This document shows positions 1 to 10,085 of a DNA stretch of 26,507 bases, one piece after another. The translations under genes were made by a program, and so were the position numbers. The DNA lies in assembly GCA_001931875.2 (NCBI GenBank), contig MSJH02000505.1:1-26507 (forward strand). Direction: 5' to 3'. Every line of letters starts with the position of its first letter. The first letter of the stretch is position 1. This DNA comes from Byssochlamys sp. IMV 00236. Lineage: Eukaryota; Ascomycota; Eurotiomycetes; Eurotiales; Thermoascaceae. The notes under the pieces are model-generated. The model made no database searches and had not been told where the DNA came from. It was given only the letters and a program-made list of their open reading frames with translations.

Positions 1-29
1 TTTTTTTTTTTTTTTTTTTTTTTTTTTTT
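1..29. repeat. poly(T) tract at the left edge
   Basis: A run of 29 T forms the very edge of the window. It lies inside the intron that precedes the first visible SMC1 exon and serves as its pyrimidine tract, with the acceptor AG at 53-54. It is probably where the assembly broke. Confidence 0.95.
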
Positions 30-54
30 CTATTTGTCCTTTAACACTTTATAG

Positions 55-3000
55 TTCCTGGGAATACAAGGATGAATATGACAAGGCAAAGGCAGATATG
101 GAAAAGGCCATTGAGAATAGTGCACACGCATTCAACAAGAAACGTAGTCTTGCTTTAGAAATCAAGCAGTACGAGGCGCAAAAGAGGGAAGTTGAAAAAT
201 TTGAAGAAAAAGTAAAAGACCGAAGAGAATGTGTCTTACAGTATCTGCTGTGGAAGCTTTATCACATCGAAATGAAGACAAATAGCTTGGCCGAAGAAAA
301 AGACAAAAAGTACTTTAAGAGCAGTGAGGCCAAGGGTCAACAGGTATGGTTATTATACCGACAAAGGATGTGGTTTGTAACTGTAACGCTTTTAGGATTC
401 CTTGGAATATCAATTCAAAACTGCAAGAGAACAAAGGGCATTGCTTCATCGTGAAAAAACAAGACTTGAAGTTCAAATCCGTAGAATACAGAAAGAATTA
501 GAAGATCAATTGCCTACTTCTATCAAATCTAGAGAGAAGCTAGTTAATTTTGAGAAAAAATTAAAGCAGACCGAGTTAAACATTGAACGTGTCAAAAGGG
601 ATGGACAACAGCAGGAGTCTGTCGTTCATTCTCTAGAAAAGGATATGGAGTTATTAATAGCTACAGAAAAAGAATATAACAGTAAATTGAACTTGTGCTT
701 ATGAAAATACATGGTATTGACTGTAATATAGGTTCGATTGCTACTACTTCATCAGGTGATATCCCACAGCTAACATTACAACAAGCCAAGGATTACGAAA
801 GAAGAAAAGAAGAAGTAAACAACAACACCACTGAAGAACAACAACAATTGCTGCAGTATCAGCGTCAACGTAGAACTCAACAACAGCGCGCAAACGAGTT
901 ACGCATGAAGCTGGAGAGTTTACAAGAGTCGGAAGCTGAAACATTGAGCAAAATTCATGATGCAGAAGCAGAAGTCGTAGAAATCACAGCTGAAGGCGAG
1001 AAGAAGACTTCATTATTAGAATCACGTCAAGCCGAATTATCTCAACTTGTAAATGAGCGTGAAACTATTCACCGTCGTGAAGCTGAATTGAACGAAAAAC
1101 TTCAAAAGACGCTTACAAAGCTCCTTGATGCTAATCTCACGTTACAAGATACAGAGAATGATTCCAAGCTTAACAGTAGCATTGCTACCATGAAGCAAAT
1201 CTATCCAAGTAAGATATCAAAAGAGACAAGATGGTATTCATGTACTAAACCTCTTTCTTACAGATGTTCATGGAAAATTATCTGATTTATGTAGACCTAC
1301 GCAGCGCAAGTATGATACTGCAATTGCCACTGTGTTTGGAAGAAATATGGATGCTATTGTTGTTGAAGATGAAGCAACTGCTATCGAATGCATTCGGCAT
1401 ATGAAAGAACAGCATATTCCCACTGCCACGTTCTTGCCTCTTCATTCATTGTCAGTCCCATCCATTAATCAAAACCTTAGCAGTCTTGTGAAAGGAGTGA
1501 GATCGGCATTTGATCTTGTCAAATTTGATTCTCAATATGAACAGGTGGTCCGGTATGCTTGTGGAAACACAGTAGTCTGTGATAATTTGAGTATCGCAAA
1601 GCGAGTCTGTTTTGACATGAATGAATCTGTTAGAGGTAAAAACGAACCCCCCGCAATAAGTTAATGACATGTCTAATTCGAAATATATAGCGGTTACTCT
1701 TGATGGCACTGTCATTCACCCTAGCGGTTTGATGACTGGTGGTTCTGCTCCTACACAACCTGTAACTAAATGGCACGAGAGCGAAGTTGAAGGTTAATTA
1801 GAGACGATTTACCGAAATATTCAATTGACTAATAGAATTTTTAGAATTAATGAAACAAAGAGATGAATATCTGGCTGAACTCAATAACATCAGCATGAAC
1901 AAACGCATGGGCAGCTTGGAAGATTCAGTAAGAAACGATTGCGCGAGATTACAAGCGCAAGTTGATTCACTGAAAGATGACTTGGTATTTGAAATAGCTT
2001 ACATGCTGAAGTGATACTTATCATCGTTTTTAGTTAGCGACCAATCGAAAGATCGAAGGATTGAATGGCACACTCCAAGATATTCGTAACAAGATAAATG
2101 AAGCAAAGCAACCTCTTGGAGAAGCAGAAATATACATGCAGCAACTTGATCAAAAGATTGCAAGTGTTCGTGAACGCATTGCTGAAGTAGAAGACCAAGT
2201 GTTTGAAGACTTTTGTGCACTCATTAATGTGGCTAATATTAGAGAGTATGAAGCTATGCTTCAGAACGGTTCGGATGAAGTCTCTGAGCGTCGCGCACAG
2301 TTTGCATCACAAAAACAACGTCTTGAAACACAACTTGATTTTGAAAAGGAACAGCTTAATGAGCTTGTCAAACGTCTTCAAAGCTTGGAAGCCAGTTATA
2401 AGTCGGATACAACTGCCAAGAGCCAAATAGAAGCTGAATTGAATGGTATGAGTGGAAGAAAGGAGAGCTTGACAGAGAGATTGGAGACATGTAAACAAGA
2501 ATTGGAAAGAAAGACCAAGAAAGAAGAGGATAAGCAAAAAGAGATAAATGATATTAGCAATTTATTGGAAGTCAAGGGTCGGGATGTTAAGCAAATTCTG
2601 AAGGAAGTAGGTACTATTGAAACGGAGATCTCTAAATATTATGCAGAACGAGTGGCAATTTTCAGAAAATGTAAACTTGAAGGAATCAATCTACCCATGC
2701 TTCAAGGTTCTATGGATGATATTGTTGTAGAAGGTGAACAAATTTCACAGGCAGAAGGAATGGCTACTGATGATAGCAGCGTGTCTTCCTCAATGGACGT
2801 TGACGAACCTCCTTCACAAACCTCTATTTTAACATCCGACTGGACTATTGAAATTGATTATGCACGCTTGGGCCAGCTTCAGCGTGATGACAGTAGCCAG
2901 GCTGTGGATAAAGATTTCCAAGACGAGATCAAACGATTAACAGACGAAATTGAGCAAATGGCGCCTAATCTTAAGGCAGTAGACCGACTTGAAAGTGTTG

Positions 3001-3747
3001 AAGAAAGCCTCAAGGTTGCAGAGGATGAATTTAGCGTGGCAAGAAATGCAGCCAAAACTGCTAAAGAACGATTTAATGCGATCAAGCAAAAGAGGTAACT
3101 AGATGACCTTTCAATTACACAGCAGTGAATAACTCTCTCTATTAGGTTCTCCTTGTTTTACGATGCTTTTAGTCATATTTCTGAGCATATTGACAGAGTC
3201 TACAAGGACCTCACAAAGAATGAAACCTTCCCCTTGGGTGGTACTGCCTATTTGAGCTTAGAGGATACTGAAGAGCCTTATTTGGAAGGTATCAAATACC
3301 ATGCTATGCCACCTATGAAAAGATTCCGTGATATGGAGCAACTGTCTGGAGGTGAAAAGAGTGTAGCCGCACTAGCATTATTATTTGCTATACACAGGTA
3401 TATAAGCACTTATGACTTTGTTTAAAAAAATTAAACACATCTTCCATGTAGCTATAAGCCATCACCTTTCTTCGTCTTGGATGAAGTGGATGCGGCTCTT
3501 GATAATGCAAATGTATCCACAGTTGCATCTTATATACGTGAACATGCAACAGACGAGTTCCAATTTATCGTCATTTCATTGAAACAGTTACTTTATGAAA
3601 AGGCTCAAAGCTTAGTCGGTATCTATAGAGACCAAGGCTTTAACTCGAGCAAGACAATGACATTGATGGTATTATTATTATTATTATCTTGTGTAAAGAA
3701 AGCTGAACTGACTCTCTTTTCTATAGTTGGATCAATATCAAAGTTAA
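55..3747 (+). CDS. SMC1: cohesin subunit SMC1, 5' end missing
   Basis: Core ATPase of the cohesin ring, which pairs with SMC3 to hold sister chromatids together in the nucleus. Exons: 55-343, 396-681, 732-1208, 1264-1635, 1691-1792, 1845-1984, 2034-3094, 3146-3397, 3452-3668, 3727-3747. The nine complete introns are 49-58 nt and all phases close. The visible 1071 residues begin just past the N-terminal head (starting [12 protein letters not shown]), so roughly the first 150 residues with Walker A lie to the left. In order there is a first coiled coil, a hinge (about 1266-1790, with LSDLCRPTQ and [10 protein letters not shown]), a second coiled coil, then the C-terminal head with the ABC signature [14 protein letters not shown] and Walker [15 protein letters not shown]. 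The DLCRPTQ hinge and the short C-terminus fit SMC1 rather than SMC2, 3 or 4. A poly(A) signal AATAAA at 3752 lies five bases after the stop. The final exon codes for six residues only. Confidence 0.95.
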
Positions 3748-3994
3748 TAATAATAAAAAATACCTATTCTGACATAAACTTTTATATGTCAAGCAATCAC
3801 TTTGACAACCATTGCTAAGGGGATAACTTTAGCATCTCGAAGACTTTACCATTTATGGTATAATCTTGATTTGGTATAAAGTGTTGCATTAAACTCTTGA
3901 AAATCCCCTATTGGTCATTGATATTTCCCGAAAACAAATATAATGAGAAGGAGCGTGTCTTTTTTTTTTTTTGTTTATTTTTAAAGAAAAATAC
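3748..3994. other. spacer, SMC1 terminator to polyol dehydrogenase promoter
   Basis: AT-rich sequence holding the SMC1 poly(A) signal at its left end and a T12 tract (3961-3972) about 25 bases before the next start codon. I see no gene here. Confidence 0.7.
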
Positions 3995-5192
3995 ATGACC
4001 AAAACTAACGGATTCGAATACATTATTCCTGATAAACAAACTACCAACTTGGGTGTTCAATTAAAAGAAAAGGATCATTTACAAATCGTCGAAATTCCTA
4101 TTCCAACACCAGAGAAAGGCGAAGTGCAAGTTCAAGTAAAGTGTACGGGTATTTGTGGATCAGATGTTCACCTTTGGAAACACGGTGAGATCGGTATCTT
4201 TCCTGTGACTCAACCTCAGCTTTTGGGTCACGAAAGTGCTGGTATTGTGACAGCAGTAGGTGAAAATGTCACGTCGTTAAAGGTTGGAGACAGAGTTGCT
4301 ATTGAAGCGTAAGTTAATTTTATTCTATTGGATAACCAAATAACTCTTCTTATATACTTTAGTGGTATTCCATGTAGTCTGTGTGACCAATGTATGAATG
4401 GAAGATATCATCTTTGTCCTGACGTCGTATTTAAATCAACACCTCCATATGATGGTTTATTAGCAAAATATATCACACATCCTGCACGTTGGCTGCATAA
4501 AATCCCGGATAATCTTAGCTATGAAGAGGGCGCCTTACTTGAACCATTATCAGTTGCGATTGCTGCTATTGACAGAGTTCGAGCCAAGTTTGGAAAATCA
4601 TTACTGATCACAGGCTGTGGACCTATTGGTTTACTTGTTCTTGCGGTTGCAGCTGCTACTGGTATTTATCCAATTGGTATTACGGATGTACAAGAGAATC
4701 GTCTAGAGTATGCAAAAAAGATGGGAGCCACGTTCACATACAAGGTTACACCTGGTAAATCTGAAACAGAGACTGTCAAGGAGATTCGAGACCTCTTTGG
4801 TGGTGAAGGAGCAGAGTGTACGGTTGAATGCACAGGAATCGAGTCATCTTTTAGAACTGCCATCATGGCAACGCGAGATGCTGGTACTTGCTGCCTTGTG
4901 GGCGTTGGAAAGAATGATCAAAGCATTCCTGTAAATAACTTTGCCATGAGAGAAGTTGATATTCGAGGCTTATTCAGGTAAAATATGACAATTGACATAA
5001 CCCAACATCAATATGCTTACAAGTAATAGATATCATCATACTTATCCTCGTGCAATCAATTTGATTGCCAGTGGTACAGTCGATATCAAGCATCTCGTCA
5101 CTCACAAGTTTGAATTCAAAGATGCTCTCAAGGCTTTTGAAACAGCCAGTAATTATTCCACTGGTGCCATCAAAGTCCAGATTACAAATTAA
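3995..5192 (+). CDS. L-arabinitol 4-dehydrogenase-like zinc polyol dehydrogenase
   Basis: Medium-chain zinc dehydrogenase that oxidises a sugar alcohol to a ketose with NAD+, in the cytosol. The likely role is the fungal pentose pathway (L-arabinitol to L-xylulose). Exons 3995-4308, 4363-4977 and 5030-5192 give 363 residues. Catalytic zinc ligands are Cys54 in GICGSD and His79-Glu80 in GHE. Structural zinc cysteines are 109, 112, 115 and 123. The nucleotide loop GCGPIG is followed by an Asp in TDVQENR, which favours NAD over NADP. The C-terminal DALKAFETA and TGAIKVQI resemble fungal LAD more than sorbitol or xylitol dehydrogenases, although those cannot be excluded without phylogeny. The ATG was chosen because the reading frame upstream has only TTG codons inside a T-rich leader. 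The stop is 24 bases from the stop of the opposite-strand Rsa3-like gene. Confidence 0.85.
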
Positions 5193-5216
5193 AAACACGA
5201 AATATAAATGATTTAT

Positions 5217-5835
5217 TTACAAACTACTACTTGTCTTTTCTTCGTCTGCCAACACAATTTCCTTTTCTATTGAAGAAAATATATCAATGCCAGCTTCTAA
5301 TGAATCAATCAATACGTTCAAACGAGGACCATCTAATCCAGGTTCCTGTCTGATTTGATCCAAGTCTGTGCTAAATGCTTGAGTTATTTTAGTCATAAAT
5401 AAGTCTCTGAATCGCTCAGAGCTTGTCTTGTCCTTTTGAGGCATATTATCATCATCATTATTACTATCTTTTTCTTCTTCTTTTTCTTCTTCTTCTTCTT
5501 CTTCTGTATCTTGATCTTCAGTCTCATCCATAAAAGTATCCACTATAGAACCATCATCTTCGTCTACTTGTTTCAAGACGTGTTCTAATTCTTTAGGATC
5601 CATTTCTTCATCCAAATTATCAAATAGACTCTCTTCATTTTCTATATTATTTCATGTTTATACAACTCCAATGCAATGTAGCTGTTCTTTTACCTTTATC
5701 AATCTAAACATATTGCGTCAGTTTAAGAAATAGAAAGTGTCTTTATTTTATTTTTACTTTGTCTTGTCTTTTTGGAGCTTTAACAGGCTCTCTTTCTATA
5801 TTTGCTGATGCTGCTCTCTTTTTTGATTTTACCAT
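5217..5835 (-). CDS. RSA3: ribosome assembly protein Rsa3-like, with microexon
   Basis: Nucleolar factor of the Rsa3 family, which is involved in early 60S ribosomal subunit assembly in yeast. Exons on the minus strand are 5835-5758, 5703-5694 (10 nt) and 5641-5217, giving 170 residues. The N-terminus is short and lysine/arginine-rich (MVKSKKRAAS), consistent with nuclear import. A long Glu/Asp tract follows, then the C-terminal family region SERFRDLFMTKITQAFSTDL...LIDSLEAGIDIFSSIEKEIVL. Exon 1 ends in phase 0 and exon 3 needs one extra base. Only the 10-nt microexon (residues I-D-K plus one base) restores frame, and it has good acceptor and donor sites on both sides. The poly(A) signal AATAAA overlaps the stop codon. 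The family call rests on the C-terminal region recalled from memory. Confidence 0.75.
5694..5703 (-). other. 10-nt microexon of the Rsa3-like gene
   Basis: The exon ATTGATAAAG sits between a 54-nt intron (5704-5757) and a 52-nt intron (5642-5693). It is preceded by ATGTTTAG and followed by GTAAAA. It encodes Ile-Asp-Lys plus the first base of Glu and is required for frame. Confidence 0.75.
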
Positions 5836-6403
5836 AATGAAGAAAAAAATGTAGTAACTCATATTACCAGAAATAATTTGTTCTAATGAACAAGTATATA
5901 ACAAGTCACATTAGCAGTCACTGGGCCAATGGTTTTGGCATGCTCATTACAACAATGGGGACACCAACTTCATAAGGGCAACATCTCGTAGGAGAAGATG
6001 GGATAAAAAAGTACATGCCGTATTGTTGGGCTTTTAATAACACATCATACAGCTTTGTTCCTGATCACTCAAACTAAATTTGAGAGTCTATTCTGGCTTA
6101 ATATTTTCATCCCTCTTCTCTCTTGTTTGATAATGATGCCCCTAGACAATCTTGTCTTGGATAATCACCGTTACTCTTTACTCTAAGCTATTATATATAT
6201 AACTTCCAACTAGGAGTATTCGCTATTGTAACATTTATCGTCTAAGCCTCAATGCTACAATAAATTGTGAGAAAAATATAATCAATGTGTTCATAATACA
6301 TATTGTAAATATCTACACATGCTCTTCAAGTTGAATGATAAGACTTGAAGCCCTGGCTGATCCATATCTGTATTCTTTTATTTCTTTCATTAGTAAGGGA
6401 ACA
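5836..6403. other. intergenic, Rsa3-like promoter side
   Basis: About 570 bases of AT-rich DNA without a credible reading frame. It must contain the Rsa3-like promoter, which reads leftward. I recognise no RNA gene or repeat in it. Confidence 0.6.
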
Positions 6404-6411
6404 TAATTTGG
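6404..6411 (+). repeat. left target-site duplication TAATTTGG
   Basis: This 8-bp direct repeat is also present at 8108-8115, just outside the right inverted repeat. One base (A6412) separates it from the left inverted repeat. If A6412 is included, the two copies match at 8 of 9 positions. Confidence 0.75.
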
Positions 6412-6412
6412 A

Positions 6413-6432
6413 GGGAAACACTACGCACACGC
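6413..6432 (+). repeat. left terminal inverted repeat
   Basis: Twenty bases, GGGAAACACTACGCACACGC, identical to the reverse complement of 8088-8107. Confidence 0.9.
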
Positions 6433-6433
6433 A

Positions 6434-6457
6434 AAAATGCACGCGAAAATGCACGCG
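6434..6457 (+). repeat. two tandem 12-bp subterminal repeats
   Basis: AAAATGCACGCG occurs twice head to tail, followed by AAAA. Its CACGC core resembles the inner part of the TIR (CACACGC), so it may be an added transposase contact site. Confidence 0.8.
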
Positions 6458-8087
6458 AAAACACTATGGACACACCAGAACAGAAGGTTTTATTTATTTG
6501 TATAAAACGTCATTGTCTTTCAAGTCGTTTTTTATACAGGATGGCTCATATAATGATAGCAAACTAGGTCAAATTAACTTTCTATACTTCTTTTCAACCT
6601 GTCAGGTACCATGGTTGGTTTAAAGGTCTCAGGTGACTCGAGTCAAAATGGCAGGTACAGCGTATTGCCTGCTGTCTCAAAGTATATAGATCTATTATAT
6701 ACATCTGCAACTAGCTGAATACAAATAATCGAACCAATAATTAAGTGGAGGAGCAAGGTTATAATTACTAAGAATTCTTTCAAAATATGTTATGTTCATT
6801 TTATCTACATATTTCAAGTTACTTTAGCATTCACTTTAAAAGATAGTATTTTGTATGTTTATCTTGATGCAATTCATGCTTAATTCTCATGCCAGCATAA
6901 TCTCAAATCAATCAACCAATCGCAAAGTGGGGTATTTGCCGTATTTCTACGTTTTTACCAAAGAAGACTATATCTTTTGACGTAATCTAATCAATATATT
7001 TAGTACACAGGCCAAAGTTATCTTTTTTATTCGACATTAGCATAATACCTCGTATTAATTCTACAACACTGACTCATGTCGTTTATAGTCTGTAGTAGTT
7101 GATGACAATTCATAAGATGTAATTGGTTGACAGCATCTATTCTTCAATTTAAAGATCAATTTTCTTATTCCCATGAATCACTTCCTTTGTTAATAAAAGG
7201 ATTACAAAGAGACTCATTTCATCTTCTTGTATTCCAAATCTTTCCCGCCTATTGACCAATTATCACAATATTCATAGCGTTTTTGCGTGTGTATAAGAAA
7301 AAACAGGGGCTTGCTATTTATAAAATATCATTCATTCATTATAGAGGACTTCTTGGAGTTCTTCTTTTAGACGGCATTAGGATTTGTACCTGATCAATTG
7401 TTGATCTGAGAGCTGAAACCTAGACACAAACAGGAGAGTATTTATTCCGAGAAACCTCATTTAAATTTTTAATGTAATAAACAGTAAGCTTCTATTCCGG
7501 TTCTATTGTTATGTCATTGTGAAGCTCATCTTATCTTATTGTACTCATTGGTCCTCTGCTTGTCTCAGTGCAGCTTTACTGATAACACTGGATCAAGATG
7601 TGTTAATGCAAAGACTATAAAGCTTATTCGCCGTTTATAAGTCAGTATTTATTCCTTATGATGTTATTCTTTATCATATCTGAAGTAACCCTTATCTGCA
7701 TGAATGATGCTGTTCAAGCTTTATTGTATATTTTATAATATTTTATTTTATAACACTAGACAAACCACACCTACATTCAACACTATGTATAGCACTAAAG
7801 TATAAGAAAAGTATGTGTCGATGAATCTGTAATAATCTCTTTATTATGTTGAGAGTTCATCATTAAAAATAGTTTCATTTTATAAGAAAACAGGATTATT
7901 GCATGGATTTATCACGGCCAATGAGTATTGGGCATGACGTATCTATAAGAATAACGTATTTTGTGGTCAATCTTTTCTTTTGCTTTTCTTTCTTCAAAGA
8001 ATGTAGTATTGAAAATTATGCAAAGAGTAAAACCCAAAAAAACAATTATGTATACGCCACATTAATTTTATTTTAGCCTGTATTTCC

Positions 8088-8107
8088 GCGTGTGCGTAGT
8101 GTTTCCC
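8088..8107 (-). repeat. right terminal inverted repeat
   Basis: Exact reverse complement of 6413-6432. Confidence 0.9.
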
Positions 8108-8115
8108 TAATTTGG
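8108..8115 (+). repeat. right target-site duplication TAATTTGG
   Basis: Direct repeat of 6404-6411, immediately adjoining the right TIR. Confidence 0.75.
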
Positions 8116-8217
8116 GAGCAGAGTTGGATCAGAAATTGTGACGGGTTATCTTTTCATTTCCTTTAAGCTTTTTTGAATCCGGTCAATTCTCCTTTTATTA
8201 TTGTTATTATTGCCAAA

Positions 8218-8691
8218 ATGTCAATCTACGAAAGTAAAACATCAAGTCGTAAAGGCAATAACTCCAAAAAGGGTCAAGCACATCAAAACACGACGGCATG
8301 GAAAGCCAACAAAAATTCTAAAAAGACTCGACAGATAGCAGCCTTGCCAGTATACGGCCTCTGTCAGCGTTGCACTGATGTTATTCTGTGGCGTAAGAAG
8401 TATAAGAAATATAAGCCTTTGACTACACCCAAGCGATGGTAAGTTGTTTCTTTTTATTCTTTGTTTGATACACTAATATAATATTTTAGTACTGGCTGTC
8501 AAGAAAAAGCTATTAAAGAAGCATACCATGTCTTGTGTGATAACTGTGCTCGTAATAGAGGTGTTTGTGCAAAGTGCTTAGAATCAAAGGAGATTATTAC
8601 AACAAAAGAAGAAGCATTATTGGGTCCAAAATCAGAAGATGAAGAAGGAGAGGAAAGTGATGATGATGAAGAAGAAGAAGAAGACTCATAG
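8218..8691 (+). CDS. DUF2039 / C9orf85-family zinc-ribbon protein
   Basis: Small conserved eukaryotic protein of unknown biochemical role (family of human C9orf85). Exons 8218-8438 and 8490-8691 give 140 residues around a 51-nt intron (GTAAGT donor). Conserved features are the basic N-terminus with KGQAHQNTTAWK, a first cysteine pair CQRC, then WRKKYKKYKPLTTPKRC, a pair TGC, a CDNC pair and a CAKC pair. This gives four Cys knuckles likely to bind two zinc ions. The tail is highly acidic (EDEEGEESDDDEEEEEDS). The ATG at 8218 was chosen because it opens the conserved basic region. The frame upstream contains only a TTG. The transposon end lies 110 bases upstream, so promoter or 5' UTR elements may be transposon-derived. 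Confidence 0.88.
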
Positions 8692-8854
8692 AATGTATTT
8701 TATATATTTATTATCATATTTGCAAATTGCATCAGTAAATTGTACAAAGCACCATTACTTGACCTTAATCATTGTTTTTCTTTATTATAATTTAATGACA
8801 CATTCCCTTCATTTTCTTATATAAAATCAAGATTTATTTCATTAGAAAACATGA

Positions 8855-10085
8855 CTACATAAGCAACTTGAAGGGATAGCCTCCGTTTTTGATCTTGAAC
8901 AGAGCCAATAATATACTAAAGATAAATACAAAGCATCCGATCCATAAAAAGACAGCAAATCTTTGTCGACTCTTTTCTTCAAAATGAGGTACCATCTTGA
9001 TTAATGCAAGCACGGACAATCCAAGAGATCCATCTACAACTATAATTAATCCTTGTCCTGTTATTAAGGCCATTACTTACATATACTGGCAACTATCTGT
9101 GACTCAATACCAAGTTGTGATGAAAAACTAGCAAAAAAGTTAAATAGCCTGCAATCATACTTACACATTTATGATTTTACCCCTGAGCGATGTAATTGAT
9201 TTGTCCACTTTGAGTTGGAATAACATAAGCTGGTGCGCGAATACGGTTCCACATATAGCCAGATGTCATTATCAATACGGTCAAGATGGAGACAGCAGTC
9301 CAGGTTGTCTTGTGATAGACGATAAATCCAAAATTACGATATATCAACTTGAGAATGGCTGCTGCTCCAATCGCAAGGAATAATTGACCACCAAATTTGA
9401 CATAGTTGAAAGGTCTCTTCACTTTTACTTTGAATCCAGTTTGTTGACTCAAAAAGTCAGCAAAGGTCTCTGCAGCAAAACCACTAATATATTATCAACA
9501 TATCATTTCTATTATTAAAGAGGTAACCACTTACTTTCTGGTAAGATCATACTTGATAAACTCTTTTGATTCTCCAGCCTTTTGAGGTGGAAAGTAAAAG
9601 ACATTGGGTGCAGATACAAGTTGAAGCTATGACCCAAAAAAAAAAAAAAGAATGAGCTTATTTACTTACGATGATATAGGACGTACCTTTTGGTAAATAG
9701 CTTGTCCATCAGCAAAGTCAAGGTGTCCAAAAAAGAGGTCCTTATTATGCTTGCTACTTTGGATGCTTTTGGCGACAAGACTGAACTCGGGGTCAAATTC
9801 ACTATAATAAATTTATAAGCATGACGCGCGTCTCATTCTGCTACATGTTGAAGCATATTACCGGCATGGATGACAGTTGAATTGAGGGCTAAGGGCAGTC
9901 AATAACACGACCATGCCATAATTACGTTTTCCTTCAGTGAAGCGATCATAGGTATTAGAATTTAGCTTGATAATGCCTTCTTGGTTGATAAGAGATGTAA
10001 GCTTATCCTTTTTAGGGTCTGCCTGTGCTAAAGTCAAGCTGATATAAATAGCGAGTGCGCAAAAGAGCGAAATGACTCGCTTCAT
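8855..10085 (-). CDS. OST3: oligosaccharyltransferase subunit OST3/OST6
   Basis: Thioredoxin-fold subunit of the ER oligosaccharyltransferase, whose redox CxxC site helps present glycosylation sites (homologous to human TUSC3/MAGT1). Exons: 10085-9862, 9801-9687, 9626-9535, 9483-9181, 9127-9081, 9033-8855, giving 319 residues. A signal peptide (MKRVISLFCALAIYISLTLAQA) is followed by a lumenal thioredoxin-like domain with Cys71-His-Pro-Cys74, then REFDPEF and FGHLDFADG. Four membrane segments lie in the C-terminal half, ending in the family hallmark KNGGYPF. Acceptors of introns 4 and 5 were chosen among alternatives: 9128 gives a 53-nt intron (the earlier AG would leave only 32 nt), and 9034 restores the conserved IYG at the start of the third membrane segment. 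OST3 and OST6 cannot be told apart here. It converges on the DUF2039 gene, with 163 bases between the stops. Confidence 0.9.

Larger units (their letters stand above)
6413..8107. mobile_element. 1.7-kb non-autonomous DNA transposon with 20-bp TIRs
   Basis: The ends are a perfect 20-bp inverted repeat: GGGAAACACTACGCACACGC at 6413-6432 and its exact reverse complement at 8088-8107. An 8-bp direct repeat, TAATTTGG, flanks both sides. The interior of about 1.65 kb is AT-rich and has no reading frame that looks like a transposase, so this is a non-autonomous element moved in trans. Duplication length (8, or 9 with one mismatch) would fit hAT or Mutator-like (MULE) transposases. The GGG start without a clear CAGGG favours neither strongly. 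Just inside the left end, a 12-bp unit AAAATGCACGCG occurs twice in tandem (6434-6457), like a subterminal transposase-binding repeat. The right end lies 110 bases before the start codon of the DUF2039 gene. Confidence 0.8.

Noticed and set aside
1636..1690. Shorter SMC1 intron ending at 1660, which would keep extra residues in frame
   Set aside because: It would be only 25 nt, below workable length. The 55-nt choice matches all neighbouring introns and keeps the conserved AVTLDGT.
6345..6623. 92-codon plus-strand reading frame spanning the left transposon end
   Set aside because: It crosses the target duplication, TIR and tandem repeats and has no recognisable protein character.
9149..9180. 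32-nt intron 4 in OST3/6 using the first AG
   Set aside because: Too short for splicing. The next AG gives 53 nt and matches the family spacing after the YI-x-G segment.
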